The notes beneath the pieces were generated by a model, which had not been told where the DNA came from, ran no database searches, and saw only the letters and a program-made list of their open reading frames with translations. Positions 33,601-45,680 of a DNA stretch of 64,000 bases are shown here, in pieces. Origin of the DNA: Agelaius tricolor (lineage: Eukaryota; Chordata; Aves; Passeriformes; Icteridae); NCBI GenBank assembly GCA_023055355.1, contig JALJCS010000001.1:22073881-22137880 (forward strand), given 5' to 3'. The translations under genes and the position numbers were made by a program. The first letter of the stretch is position 1. Every line of letters begins with the position of its first letter.

Positions 33601-36138
33601 GCTAAATAACCTCTCTTAGTGCTTGCCCAGTGATTTTTTTTGTGATGGCTGAAGAGCTCTCTGCTGCTATTTTATCACACTCATCTCTCTATTTCTGCTG
33701 AAAAAAAATTAAAAAATGGAGGTTCAGGGCAGCTAAGTGAACAACCTGAAGGACTGGCAGCAGCAGAACCAGACAGCACAAAGCTTCACACTGGGGTGAA
33801 ACTTGGGTTGCCTTGGAGCAGCTCTTCCAGGGTTATACCAAAGCAAGCAGGGCACCTTCAGCTTCCAGGGACCCCTGGAGATCTTCTATTTGGTTTGCAA
33901 CAGCTTCCAGTAGCCACCCCAGGTAAGAGGAAGCCAAAGTGGTTTTCTAGTGCCACCTTTTTTCCTAGGCTGTCCAGCTTGACAAAAGCAACAGATATAG
34001 GGCCTCATAATCTTAAAAGATCTTATAAAAGTTTTGTTGTCAAAGAAATGTCCCATGATAAATATTGTAAATAATAAAGTAGAAAAATAGAGGCATTTAT
34101 GAAACTACAGACAGGAGTGAGTTGTTCTGCTGGAGCTCTCCTGGACACTAAGCATTTCTCCTTGGATACGTGTACAGTGATTTTAGGCAGATTGTATCTT
34201 TAGTGCTGCAGCCTCTGACATATAGTTATTACAGCTGATGCTGCATGCAGTCAAAGCAAGATGTGACTTGTCTACTATACCATGCAAAGGTGAACAGCTC
34301 CTAAGAAAAGATTCAAGCAGCATAATCCATTAGAGTCCATTTACAAACTAACAGATATTTTACAGACATTCAACAGACGTTCAATCAAATCATAATCTCA
34401 GAAACCTGCCAACAATAAAACCCATAAATTAAAATCAAGTTATATAAGCATGACTTGATGAACCTGATGTAATCTGATGGCATGAGAGGCATATCCTACA
34501 TTAAGTAACAAATTCCACTTCTTTTCTCTTATCCATTAATAGTGGGGCAGAAAATGAGCAGCAAATGTCCTGTAGCCAGCAAACCCGAACCTGAACACAA
34601 GGAGATTATTTTACGGGGGATTATTTGTCATTAATTTCACCTTTTTATTAACAAATTGATGGCTGAATAGACTTCCCATTAAAGGCAAGACAATTCTTCC
34701 TTTAAAAGGCTGTTAACAGTGTGTGGTGTGTGGTAAGACCCAAGCAAAATGACCTTTGCTTCTGTGTGCTCTGTGCTCCTCGTAAGCAGCAAAGGGCTGT
34801 GTCTTGTGGCCTTCCTCAGATTTTTCTTCTCTGCTACAACTGCAGACTCTGGCTGGGTCTTACTCAAGGGGGAACTGATAAGCTGCAAATTCCCCCCTGA
34901 ACTCCCTCATGACTGCCTGCAGGAAAGAGAGTATCTTGTAGGAATTGGGTACCTTGCCTTCATGACCAGGAATTATGCTTTAATAGCATTGCTGGTCATA
35001 GCATGGAAGATGAGGCATGAGTAGGTGTTTCTTCACATGTTTAGGAGAGAAATTCCAGCCTTTGTGGAACATGAGGGTGCACAGGAGTCTGGGGGCAATC
35101 ACTAGGGAATGAGCTGCCTAAAACTGCATGTACAGGGCAATCTTGGGAGCATGTATTTATTACCTTTATTATATGGCTCATACACCTCCAGTGCCCATCT
35201 GCAGAAAAGGTCTGAGGGTTGCTCTTCCAGCTCTTTGCTTGGAATAGCAAAAGCATCCTGATCCTGGAAAAAGAACAAATGCCCCATTTCACACCCTTTG
35301 CTGTCCCATCCACCCCATGCTTCATCCTGGAATTTGTGGAAATAGCTTCCCAAATGCAACCAGATAGCTGAGTAGTCCTAATGAAGCCTAATTGCCACAT
35401 GTTTATTACATTTTCAGAGTGAAGAGCACTGCAGTCTGAATGTCTAAATTAATCCTGCGATTACCAGGCCAGCTACCATGACATTTCTGTGTTCCAGCAT
35501 AATGCAAACATAACAATTAATTTGATTTCTTTGTATCACAAAAGCAAACCAAGAAATGCATGTCAAAGTCTTGACCTGAACCTCTTCAAACAGAGATGAG
35601 GTTTTCTCTAAACTAAGGGACCTGAAAGCACCTGCAAGCTGCAGGGATGAGGCAGACTCTCACTGGGGACATTGGGAACCCGGGCAAATGCAGCCTGCAC
35701 CTTCCCCTGACCTTTCCTTACCTAAGCCCTGGCTCACAATGCTTTACAGCTACAGCTTTTGTGGAAGATTGAGAAAGAGGGTGCTGAAAGGAGATGCTGC
35801 ATCCCTTTAGGTCTTAAATCCATCTGAAATGTTTGTGGTTGTGATGATGAAGCTGTTGAAATGTGTCCTGCACTAGGTTGACATGGTTCTTCCTGACTCT
35901 TAAAGATTGCACCTAAAAATATAACCCTTAGGGATATTTTTAGAGGAACTCTCAGCTAGGAAAAAGACAAGCTCCTGAGAACAATAAGAAGGAACAGTTT
36001 GAAAAGTAGATGAGAAGCACAACTCAATTTTATCTTTATTTAAAATTAGGATGTCTTGTTTTATGCAAAGGAATTTCATTCATGTGCATTGTTTTAAATG
36101 GAAAAGGATTTGTGACTGACATAGGGTCTGTTCTCTTC

Positions 36139-36176
36139 AAGTGATGAAAAGACTTTTCATGAAGTGATGAAAAGAC
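36139..36176. repeat. Short direct repeat with inverted spacer
   Basis: AAGTGATGAAAAGAC occurs at 36139-36153 and again at 36162-36176. The 8-bp spacer TTTTCATG is nearly complementary to part of the repeat. This is probably a slippage or template-switch product. An AT-rich run follows. Confidence 0.9.
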
Positions 36177-37681
36177 AGTATATATATTTATATACTTATA
36201 ATATTATCTAAGTAAAGAAGTCCTGGGTGGTGCTGGAGCTTTTTTTGTTGCCATTGTGGTTATTTTCACTGGCCCAGCTTTGACCCAGCATATAGGAAAA
36301 GCAATGGGTGCTGGCACACATCCTTGCCCTGTGCCATGGGAGAAAATGGGAGCTCCCACGCCTGGGGCTGAGCTGGGGACCCTCTGGCAGGGGCAGAGTC
36401 TACTGCCTTACAGAGATAAATGAGCTAAAAGCTTTCCAAATGTTGTCTACGTGTGAAAGAAAGAATAACTTTCTCCTGATATGTTTTGCTAAGGTGCCGC
36501 TTCTCTTTTGAACAAGAAGCCTCTTCAAAGGCTCATCTCAATGCCATAGAGAAACAATAGTCAATTCTTGCTACTGAATGTCTTCAATTACCACAATACC
36601 TTGCAGGATATGACACTAGAAGGGTTATGCATAGAGAGGATAATTTTGGTTCGTAGCCTCTAAATGTTCCCAGCCGCAATAGCGTGGTGAAAGAAGATGT
36701 CTTCCAAGAAGTTCACATTACTGGCTGGAGTAAAATAAAATAGCTATATTGTTTCAGCCAGCAATTTCTTCCCATTGTCTTCACTTTAAAAACCGAGCAT
36801 ACTCAAAGGCAAAGGGATGTGTTTCACTACAATTTGAGAACTGTACTGTAACCAAATATTATCTTCATTTTGCTCCTTGTTTCATGTTACTTTTTGGTCC
36901 TTGAGTTCTCCAAAGTTCATCACTGTCTGTGACATTACTGTGACTTGCTAACTTTCTCATTATTTCCCCAATCAATAGGAGAACAATATATGGTGCTATT
37001 CTGTGTTTCAGTTACCTGTCACTCAGTGTTTTATCTCCATTGATACTCCAGGTAGTGCTCACAGAAACCAAAGTAGGCTGTCTTGTCTTCCGCTAATCTT
37101 GAAAGCCTTTTGTTCAAGAGGTGTTTTGTATTCATCAGTCAACTAAGGACTCATCCTGAAGAAGCCCTCAGTCAGCACATAGATCTCAGTGAAAAAGGGA
37201 TATGCAGCTCGTGAAATATTCATAGCAAAAAGTACCTCAATCATTTTCACCTTTTGACCCTTTGAGGCTAAAAGTATTATCAGCAGTAAGTGGCAAATCT
37301 TCTGGATGGGAAATTTTCATAGGTGAAATACCTTGCCATTCCTTTTAGCCACTTTTGGTATTAAGCCTATTCAGAAGGTCCATTTATCTACCCACTCTAT
37401 CTGCCACTAAAATTGTGTCAAACTCAAAACTCTTTTAATAAAAGTCCTAAGACAAAATGATAGTGATCAAAACCTGGAAATAGCCAAGACTTTTTTGAGA
37501 AATGAAAAAATGCCGTGGATGTTTTCTGCTTCCTGCACTTCACTGGGGGCAATGAAGAGTCCTTTTAGAAGAGCTGTAATAAACGCAGCATAGCACTATT
37601 CATACCCAGAAGTGTCATTTGGGGAATCAAGCGACAAGTCATATCAATTTGCGAAGTTAAATGCAGTAATCTGTGGGTCTC

Positions 37682-38160
37682 TGGGCTTTATATGAGCCCA
37701 AATCCAGCTAGCTCTGGACTCTGGCCCACATGGACTTGCACAGACGAAATAAAAGACGAGAAGCGCTCTTCACCACATGGGGATGAGTATCCTGTTTATT
37801 GGACAGGACACTTCCAGTGACAGCAACCACCCAAGTAGAAAAGGAGACTGAACCACGCCTGCAGTGGGATTTTATACACAAGGATGAGGGCGGGGAAAGA
37901 GGCCCACAGCCAATGGGATACCACTGGGGAGGGGCGAGGGGAGGGGCCACCCATGGGACAGACCACCAGGGGATATGGAAAGGGAGGGGGGTATGGGGGA
38001 GATACCATGTAATGGGAGAGGGGAGATGACACTCTACATGACATACCATACTCAGTACAATGTTCCCATCACCCAGTGCAAAACAACAATTAAATAAACT
38101 ATTTAGTGCAATACAACAGTTAAAGTCTGGCACAATACGTGATATTTTCTGATACTTACA
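37682..38160 (-). mobile_element. Solo LTR of an endogenous retrovirus, minus strand
   Basis: Read on the minus strand, the interval starts TGTAAG and ends AGCCCA. It has a C-rich U3, a TATAAA box (37871-37876), AATAAA about 76 bp further on (37795-37800) and a U5 of about 100 bp, which is classical LTR anatomy. Flanking pentamers GTCTC (37677-37681) and GTCTG (38161-38165) could be a target-site duplication with one change. No primer-binding site or viral coding sequence is seen beyond the 3' end, so this is a solo LTR. The 163-codon minus frame across it (37708-38199) is incidental. It is unrelated in sequence to the LTR at 23.3 kb. Confidence 0.75.
37926..37946 (+). other. Predicted G-quadruplex within the LTR U3
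   Basis: Four runs of four G (37926-37929, 37931-37934, 37938-37941, 37943-37946) are separated by A, CGA and A. They lie on the plus strand, that is, on the template side of the minus-oriented LTR upstream of its TATA box. G-rich U3 tracts of this kind often bind SP1/KLF-type factors. Confidence 0.75.
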
Positions 38161-41100
38161 GTCTGCTAAAGGAGAAAGATGAATGCTGATGGTGGGCAAT
38201 TAACTTGTTCAGGGATCTCCACAGCTAAGAACAAGGCTGCAAAATCTGCAGCAATGGCTTGAAGAATGATTGCAAATAGAAACAGTCTTCAGAAAGTGGA
38301 TATCAGTTCTCCACATCTAAAAAAATTAAATTTTGCCTACCTAAATAAATAAAATCTCTGCTTTGGCACTAATCCATACAGTCCAATCCATGGTGTGTAT
38401 CCTCTAAGTAACAGGTTCCATCCTAAATCTAAACAGCAGATTAGCAGCATCAGAGACATGCTCCAAGGCAATGAAAACAAGTGGCAAAATACAGTGTACA
38501 CCTGGGCAGAAACAAGGGCAAGTTTGTGGAATCCTGAACTCATACCCTGAGGTCTGCTGGGAAAAGGAAAAGTTTCTTGGTGGGGCAACCCCATTGGAAG
38601 CATCAGCCTAAACAACCCTGATGTCAGGGCTGTCCGGATGCATGGCTTGTCCCATGCAGGCCAAAGTTTTGGGTGACTCTGGTGTCACTGTCTAAAAGGC
38701 CAGGTGGTCACCAGACCACCCTCCAGCAGTGTGGGTCCTGCCCTCCACTGTCATGGATTAGCACATGGCAGCATAATCATCCCAGTGTAGAAACAGCTCT
38801 TGTGGTGGTGTTTCATCAGTGCAGATGAACAGTCAGACAAACATCCATTGCTTAACAAGCAAGTGCCAGTGGCCTGGAGATAACACATCCTGAAACACAA
38901 AATGCAGTCAGGATCCTCGAGGATAAGTCAGTGCTGTGCTCTTGGGCCAGAGAAAGGACAGCAAAGTTATCCAAGACTGCAGAATTGCCTGTGACAAGAC
39001 ACCTGGTCTGTGCCTCAGTTTCCTGAACTGCAAATCTGAGTCAGCATCAATACCTTTTAAAAAATACTAACAACCCCCTTTTCTGTAGGGGAATTTGGCC
39101 TTCTGTGTTCTGCAGCACTCATTTTGCCTCCTGCTGATGAATCCATGGGTGAAGTATATACCATCAGTAAAGAGAGAATGCTATTGTATCAAACAAATTT
39201 TACACAAAAATGTCCTTGATTTTGATAACACCTCTGCAGGTTCTTGCCATAGCTTGAAAATTACTTTGGAATTGCTTGTAGTGTGCCCTTTGAGCTTGAA
39301 TGCCCTCTGCCTTCCCTCCTTTCTTGCTAGAAGAATTTTTGGTTATGCATTCACATGAGAAAGACTCATTGAAAAAATAGGGCAAAGCAAAGACAATTAG
39401 TGTAAATAATAGGCCTTGTGTCCTCTCTCCTAAGTATTTTCTTTATATCAGGAAATGAACAGCATATTTCAGTCCAATGTGATTCTTGGAGTGCATGTAA
39501 AAGTATGCTTGGTGAAAATAAATGGTAAAATGTTTTTCTCTTTGATTTCTGTTAGAAGTATTCTTCCAATAGGCATATTGGATAGCAGATTGACAGAAGA
39601 ATACTCTTGGTTGGACGTATCCTTCTGGATGACAAAAGCATGCTTCCCTTCAGTGGTAAATCTTATGGATGTAGCTAATATAAAGATTTATATTTCTCCT
39701 GGAGTCACATCTTGTGATTGTTATTCTCTTCCCTATGTAAAAGCACAGGCCTGTAGCTTTAAAATGAATTAGCAGATTTCCAGAGTTATTTCAACACTGT
39801 TGCTATAGGGGAGAAATGAGTGTGTTTCTGAAAACACTCCCCAGCAGGTTCAACACTTAACTCTCTTTGAGATGTCAATGGTTCCAGGAATCTGTCAGTT
39901 GGTGGCTGAAGTTGGAATATAAATGCTGGTCTGGACACCTGGAAGAAGAAACATGGTCTGGGAGGTGCCAGGAGTCCAGCAGTTTTCCCTGACCATACTG
40001 AGACTGGCTGAGTGAGTTACACTGGAAATCAGAGCATGGTTTTGGGGATTAACCACTCGGTTTGAGCACATTTAAGCAGAAAGAAAGAGCTCTCTGAGGT
40101 CTGGATCATGCAGCAAAGTACATGGCTCCAGGACATCCATCCCTGATGTGCCCTCTGTAAGCTCCCTGGCACTCTGTAAGGGACTGGCACACCAAAGGGG
40201 AAAGCTCTACCCTGCACTGCCAGGGCAAAGAGCCATGGAGTGCCCATCTCCTGCAGGAACTGTAAAAGTCTCACTTTGTGTGCTGCTGAACTCTTCTTAG
40301 CTTGTGTCAGAAAACATGGGATAACTAATAACACTCCTGGGAGAGCTATATCCATAACATGCATGCAGTAGCCTGATATTCCCCAAACTCTGAATTTTTT
40401 TCCCCCATAATGGATCCAAGGCCTAGGATCTGTCAAACACCTGCTGGAAAAGGAGCTTCTGCAATAGCAAATCTACCTCTGTTTCTCTCTTCTCAGAGGC
40501 CTCAAAATATTCAATGAGCAATTATGAAGCCAATGAAAACACAGACAGGGAGGCACATCCTGCCATTAACTTCAAAAGAAAATTAACAAACTAGTATGCT
40601 CAGAGGGGAACCCCACGGCTCAGGGAGAGGTGGGGCAACACAGAGCCTTTCACCTCAGGGTCCTGGATCCCATTGAGCTCACAGTCTATCTCCAGGACAA
40701 CACCAAATGAATCCTTCACCTCAGCCCAGCTTCAGGTGTACAGATCTGCTTCTTGCAAATACCTGGGAAAATGAGCAGTGTTGAGGCATGTGCCTGATGC
40801 TATTGGTTTCACTGATTAAAGACTCACACTTGTTATGTGTCTGTAGGTCTGGCTCTTTAGTATATACAGCTCTTATCTGATAAAAAAATAATTATAATCT
40901 AACCATTGAAACCAGAAGTAGGAATTAACATAAACAAAACCAGTGATTAGAGCTGCTGGTTATAGGCAAAGAAAGTGCAAAGGATGGCATCAACATGTCC
41001 AACAGCCACTGTTGCCCCATAAAACAGGAAACATCCTTAGAAACTCAGCACATACTTCACCATTTTAATGCTCAAGATACCAGCACATGCAAAGAGATTT

Positions 41101-41280
41101 TCTTTATAACTTTACTTAATGTACCCAATATGGAAAACAAAGGCAACACCTTGCTGTCACACATACCTCAGTATCAAAGAGCAGCATTAGCTAGAAGTGA
41201 ATCACAGTGACCCTCTGGAAATGGGCTGAATGTTTTCATTTTGCATGCTGAACCAATTGAGTCATGAGGAAGCAGCAGCA
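38161..41280. other. Unique non-coding sequence
   Basis: No gene recognised. It contains one minus-strand MIR fragment at 38983-39054. Frames up to 135 codons (40029-40436, minus) have no recognisable domain. Confidence 0.55.
38983..39054 (-). repeat. MIR SINE fragment
   Basis: On the plus strand the words gcctgtgacaagacacctgg, tctgtgcctcagtttcctga and actgcaaatctgag align in order with the reverse complement of the MIR core and tail (TGTGACCTTGGGCAAGTCAC, TCTGTGCCTCAGTTTCCTCA, TCTGTAAAATGGG). The 11-bp GTGCCTCAGTTTCC-type core is intact, making this the clearest MIR in the window. Confidence 0.65.
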
Positions 41281-41645
41281 AGATTTTAATTCCATATGGT
41301 ACATCCCAACCTCTGAATTTATTTACCAAGTATAACATTTATTTAATGTAATTTAGTTCTAAATATTTAAAAGCTCACTTTGTTTAATATGTTTTCAAGT
41401 ACAAGATGTTAAGTAATTATGGATGATGTGGTGGTCTTTTATTAGGTAGTTAATGACCATCTGGGAATTCAAGCCCCAAGGCAATGCCAAGGGCTTCTGA
41501 GTATTAGCTGGCCATTAACATAGTGGTAATGGACTAGCACACTCTACATGATTATGACTATTAACTAAGCATAAAAAAGTAACATTCAAATTAAAATAGG
41601 AAATTCAGGTTTAAGGCTTCTCTAGCATCCTTAATTTAATCAGAT
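41281..41645. promoter_or_regulatory. Candidate conserved non-coding element
   Basis: A repeat-free A+T-rich block with ATTTATTTACC, ATGTAATTTAGTTC, GTTAAGTAATTATGG, TATTAGGTAGTTAATGACC and CTGGCCATTAACATAG. The lack of stop-free frames and the density of TAAT words are typical of enhancers. The call rests on texture only. Confidence 0.3.
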
Positions 41646-42230
41646 CATAGTGACCCATATGGCTGAGTCTTGTGCTGAACTGGATCATACGGCAGGGATT
41701 CAAGCTGGCATCTCCTCTGGCCATAGCAGAGCTGTGTAGTCAGGTCACCAGTGCTCCCAGGTGCCACTGTCCCCTTGTCACAGTCACAGTCTGGGACCAG
41801 CTCGTGCTGGGACTGCGGCCATCCCAGTCCCCTTGCATCATCCGGGTGCCTGCAGCAGGAGCATGGGAGGAGGCTGCTCTTCCCTGGCACCATGAATGGA
41901 GCCAAGAGGGATGCCCCGACCTCCTTCCCTCCCATGGGGCTTGGAGGCTCCGTGCTGGACCAGCTGGCATTTTGGAGATGGCATTACCCCAGAGCAGTGG
42001 CAAAACAGGCTCAAGGCTAGGATTGTATTTCCCTACTGCACACTTTGCAGTCATTGCATTTTTCTGGTGCTTTCTTTTCTTTTTTAATTAGGTGATGAAA
42101 GACAAAGATACTCATTGTGAACAAATCTTAGATAAAAAGGTTTAGTGCAGTTTAATATGCTCAGGCAGTGTTGCAGCTCATAAACAATACTTGGGAGAGG
42201 AGGCAAGAGCAGATACTGATTTCATTTTGC
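41646..42230. other. G+C-richer unique sequence with overlapping chance ORFs
   Basis: Between 41680 and 42020 three plus-strand and two minus-strand frames of 63-139 codons overlap. Openness in most frames at once indicates composition, not coding. No domain is recognised. Confidence 0.5.
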
Positions 42231-42233
42231 TGC

Positions 42234-42300
42234 TGGCTCAATTCTGCACTTCTCTTAGGCAGGTATCAACACTGTTTTCACAGAAGTTAGAGGCAGAAAA
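42234..42300. repeat. Possible decayed palindromic amniote repeat
   Basis: GGCTCAATTCTGCACTTCTC and, further on, TTTTCACAGAAGTTAGAGGC recall the ends and the interior of the GGCTCAATCCTGCACT-type palindrome. Only the left end is convincing. Confidence 0.25.
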
Positions 42301-42960
42301 GATCTATTAGATTATACTGTTCTCTTGACACGATAATGTGCTCTGTATAGACTTGTATTGAGTTTGTTTTGCCATTGCTTGTCAGAAAGTCTCTGCAGGC
42401 TTGAATTGCCATCATTTTGCCATCAGAATGACATCTTAATATGGTCTCTGCTCCACAGAGTTGTGTGACATTATCATGAGATCATTAGACTATGCTAAGT
42501 CACATGTAAGAGAGAAAAACATGTTATAGAAAACTGCTGTTGGGATTTGAAAATTTGATTTCTATTTCTTCATTGCACTACAGGTCTTTGGTCAGAAAAC
42601 AGACTATGCCGGAAACCTAATGGGCTGTGATTATCTGTGAAAATGCTTTTTATTGTTATCTCAAAATGTTAAAACATTCTTGTTAAAAACAAAAAACTCT
42701 TTATTGTTATCACAGAGTTCTTTTTAAAAAAAGAAAGTGAAAAATGTGCATTTTGCTCTGGGACAGGGATCTGATTAAAGCTGGGCGTAAACATGCTGAA
42801 ATAAAGCATTTAAAAAAAGAATCAGCATCAAATAAATGTTCTTCACAGAGAAGAAATCACAGTACATAAGGGTTTAGCTGAAGACTTTACATATTTATTT
42901 GTTTTAATGTAAAAGAAAATATTTGGATATTTATTACCCATTTATTTGTATAGCACACTG
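42301..42960. other. A+T-rich block containing a repeated hairpin motif
   Basis: Repeat-poor A+T-rich sequence. It carries the motif CTGTGATTATCTGTG (42625-42639), a near copy TTTTTATTGTTATC (42647-42660), and the 19-mer TCTTTATTGTTATCACAGA (42698-42716), which recurs exactly at 44090-44108. The words ATTGTT (SOX) and TTATC (GATA) overlap in each copy. It could be enhancer DNA or part of a small unrecognised mobile element. Confidence 0.4.
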
Positions 42961-44040
42961 CATCCCCAAAAGACCCAGAGAAATCTGATCTCTTAACAAG
43001 CCCTATGCTTTTGAGGTAAGAGTTTCTCCACTGATGAATGCAGCCATCTCTGTGCTGAAATACAACAATTTAATAGGACATAGCAATGCCACATGAAGCC
43101 AAGAGCCAAAGGAAAAAAAATATGCCCAAGGTGTGTGCAGTTAATGCAAAATATTTGTACTGCTGTGTCCCTGGAATACACATGATCTCAAGTTCAGGAA
43201 AAAATTAAAAGGTTAAAAAAGTTACAACCAAAGAAACAACAGGACAGTGCCAAGTGAAAGGTCACAAGACAAATGAAAAACACATCAAATGGCTCACCCA
43301 CTGATGTGCTCTAATAGCAAAATGACCCCCATCAAAATGTTCACCATAAGTGCAGTATCAGAAGCTCTTCAAAGAATGCATGAAAATGTTGGCTTCCTAA
43401 ATTAATCAAGTTTTATGACTTGCTTGGAAATTTTGGTCAGGACTTCTAAGTAATAGTGTACCACCTAAACTAATACAATTTCCCCTTGAAAGCACACCTT
43501 CTTTTCCAGTAATAGGAAGTGCACTTATTGCTGCCACCACCCCAATTTTATGACACCCTGTGTGCTCCTGGTAGTGCCCAATACTAGGAACGATCTTGGC
43601 TTAAATTCTGTGTCCATTTGCCTTAATGATTTCACTTCACTGTGCAAAGGGGAAAGAGAAAATAAAGGTTTAATGTGAAATCTGAAAGCAAAGGGACTAC
43701 ACTTTCTAACACTGTGTGGTATGCTCATCCAGAGCAATTATTATTGCTCATTACATTTCCATGCAGAAATCATTACATTTTATATCACAATATGCATTTT
43801 TTTATAAGTAAGCTTTAAACAAATTAGAATACTTAATATGCTTTTTGAACTTTTGCCAGATGTGTGCTCCCAAGCCGGTTCCTTCTATTTACATTGTAGC
43901 ATTTATCCATTTCCAAATATGAGAAGATTTATCTATCAGATTCTGTGCAAATTCAGTACACAGATAATTTGTAAAAAGCTTTCTTTTTCAAAATGTTCTG
44001 CGGTTTTTCTAATCTCATCTCTTTTCTAATTTCCTAATCA
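42961..44040. other. Unique A+T-rich non-coding sequence
   Basis: No recognisable repeat or gene. The short frames have no domains. Confidence 0.55.
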
Positions 44041-44067
44041 TATAACCTTGAAGTCTAAAGACACAGC

Positions 44068-44108
44068 CTGTGATAATCTGTGTAAACTGTCTTTATTGTT
44101 ATCACAGA
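44068..44108. repeat. Second copy of the hairpin-forming motif
   Basis: CTGTGATAATCTGTG (44068-44082) differs by one base from 42625-42639, and TCTTTATTGTTATCACAGA (44090-44108) is identical to 42698-42716. Within this copy CTGTGATAA and TTATCACAG are perfect complements and TAAA/TTTA pair further in, giving an imperfect hairpin of about 40 nt. In the first copy the two halves are separated by about 50 extra bases that contain a third degenerate copy of the right half. Confidence 0.8.
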
Positions 44109-44199
44109 CATTTATTAAAAAAAAAACAACACATACACAAGCATACACATTCAAAGCTGCCTTTTAAGTAATACTTTAGTCAAAGTTCAATCAGATCCA

Positions 44200-44640
44200 C
44201 ATTACTGCTACTCATCAGATAGAAAGTGTTTGCGAGCAGGAGGGGGATATTGACTTTAAAAATTCACTGGCGAGGCGTACAGAGCCTGCAGGAATGTCAA
44301 AACTCCAACCTGCATTTTGATGTTTTTGCCTCAGGTTAGTCTTGACTGACATGCTTGGAGCACTCTTGTTTGTGCTCCGGCATCCATTAACTGTCCTTGA
44401 CTCAATGTTACACGGGCCTTTACGGTCAGCTCGGTGCCTAATGGTTACGGCAGATTAGATGCCACGAGGTGTAAGAAAAGCATACGCCTCACTTTAAGGG
44501 ATCACATTGGTCGGTCCCTGCTTCATTAGGGGGTATTGTTTGATCCTAAATTAATGAGAGCCTGTTAATTATTATTCTGATAACTCTGCTTCACATGGGA
44601 GCATGTCAGGCAAGCGGTGCTGTAAAGAAACAGAGTTTTG
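44200..44640. promoter_or_regulatory. Candidate conserved non-coding element with retained CpGs
   Basis: About 440 bp that keep a dozen CpGs spread evenly (for example TGTTTGCGAGC, CTGGCGAGGCGTACAG, CGGTCAGCTCGGTGCC, GTTACGGCAG, AGCATACGCC and ATTGGTCGGTCCC). It has homeodomain words such as CCTAAATTAATGAG and GTTAATTATTATTC and no repeat signature. Even CpG retention in non-repetitive sequence over hundreds of bases suggests strong constraint. This is the most likely ultraconserved-type element in the window, although that is inference. Confidence 0.4.
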
Positions 44641-45410
44641 CAAAAGAAAACAAAATGTCAAGGTTGAGGTGTCTTTGAGTGGGCTTGGTTTACACGTAAG
44701 GCATTTCGCTCGAGCGCAGATGTGGCTAGATGTGGGGAAAAGAAAGTCTCAGCTGTACTTTTGTTCAACATTAAATGACTGCCTTGCAAAAACAGCTCAG
44801 AGAAGGCTTATCAGTCCAGCATATAGATAGATGTATACATCCATAATCCCCTGCGACGTGCATTGCTGACTTTCCTTCTCTTTGACTTTGTCCTTCCCTG
44901 GTTTCCACAAAGTTTTTGAAAAATGATCCAATACCCACTTACATTGGGTTCATGGAAAGTCTCCCTTTCAAAATAGGGTAAAATGGGTGCTAAAGAAGTG
45001 TTAACATTAACAATAATTTTAATTATTCTGATGTCACTCATGTTACTGTGGAGAGAGATCTCTACAGTAAGTGCTGACAGGTACAAATGTGCCCATAGAA
45101 ATGTTTTTCTTTAACATCAAGCTTAGATAAGCTTCTGAGGTGCCTATATTCATTTACTGGGAAGTACTGAGATTAGACAGATGTCTCAATTTAAAAAGGG
45201 AGAAAAAAATCTCATGTAGATGTGACACTCGTTCACCTGTGTTTTTCTGCCAGTCTATATAATGCTATCAGAACATAACCAGAGTTTTGATTTATACACC
45301 TCATTTGACGTTGACTGGCAGCTCTACAGAGAACACATGCACAGAGATGGTAATTTAAAAATATGGAGATCTTATTAGGCCAAATGGAAAGAAAAAAAAG
45401 ATCATTTCAT
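44641..45410. other. Unique non-coding sequence
   Basis: A+T-rich with a few scattered CpGs at 44700-44720. No gene or repeat is recognised. Confidence 0.5.
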
Positions 45411-45680
45411 TTTACTTCTTTTGAAATTAAATGGGGGGACAAACCACCAAACCCGAATATCTCCGCGCTGAGGCGCTGGGAGTGCGGACCTGGACGGGGC
45501 CCAGGATGTGCAGATGGCCCCGTCTTTGAAAAAGCCCAGGCGAGGAATACCAAGTGCCCTAAATTCGAGCATTGGAGGGGCTTGACATTTTAATCTGACT
45601 TAATAGTTGAGGGCAATCTAGGTTATTAAATTGACCTCTTCCACTTATCTGAGATATTTCACCAGAGAGAGGGAGAGAGG
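45411..45680. promoter_or_regulatory. Candidate conserved non-coding element, CpG-containing
   Basis: CpGs cluster at 45452-45570 (CCCGAATATCTCCGCGCTGAG and neighbouring GGACGGGGCCC). TAAT-bearing sequence follows (CATTTTAATCTGACTTAATA, GGTTATTAAATTGACC) and then a GATA-like word (TTATCTGAGATA). No TATA box or start site is evident, so it is more enhancer-like than promoter-like. Confidence 0.3.

Larger units (their letters stand above)
29401..37676. other. Unique non-coding sequence, about 8 kb
   Basis: No gene recognised. Frames are at most about 122 codons (32061-32429, minus) and lack domains. Landmarks are a MIR-like fragment at 30571-30624, a small CpG cluster at 31516-31570, a consensus donor-like site at 33920-33928 following a 93-codon frame, and a short direct repeat at 36139-36176. 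The remainder is unremarkable A+T-rich DNA. Confidence 0.55.

Noticed and set aside
33796..34074. 93-codon frame with a consensus donor (CAG|gtaaga) at about 33921
   Set aside because: No convincing acceptor delimits the left side, and the frame runs past the donor without any recognisable domain.
37708..38199. 163-codon minus-strand frame over the LTR
   Set aside because: It runs through U3, TATA box, R and U5 of the LTR, and its proline-rich part is simply the C-rich U3. It is not a gene.
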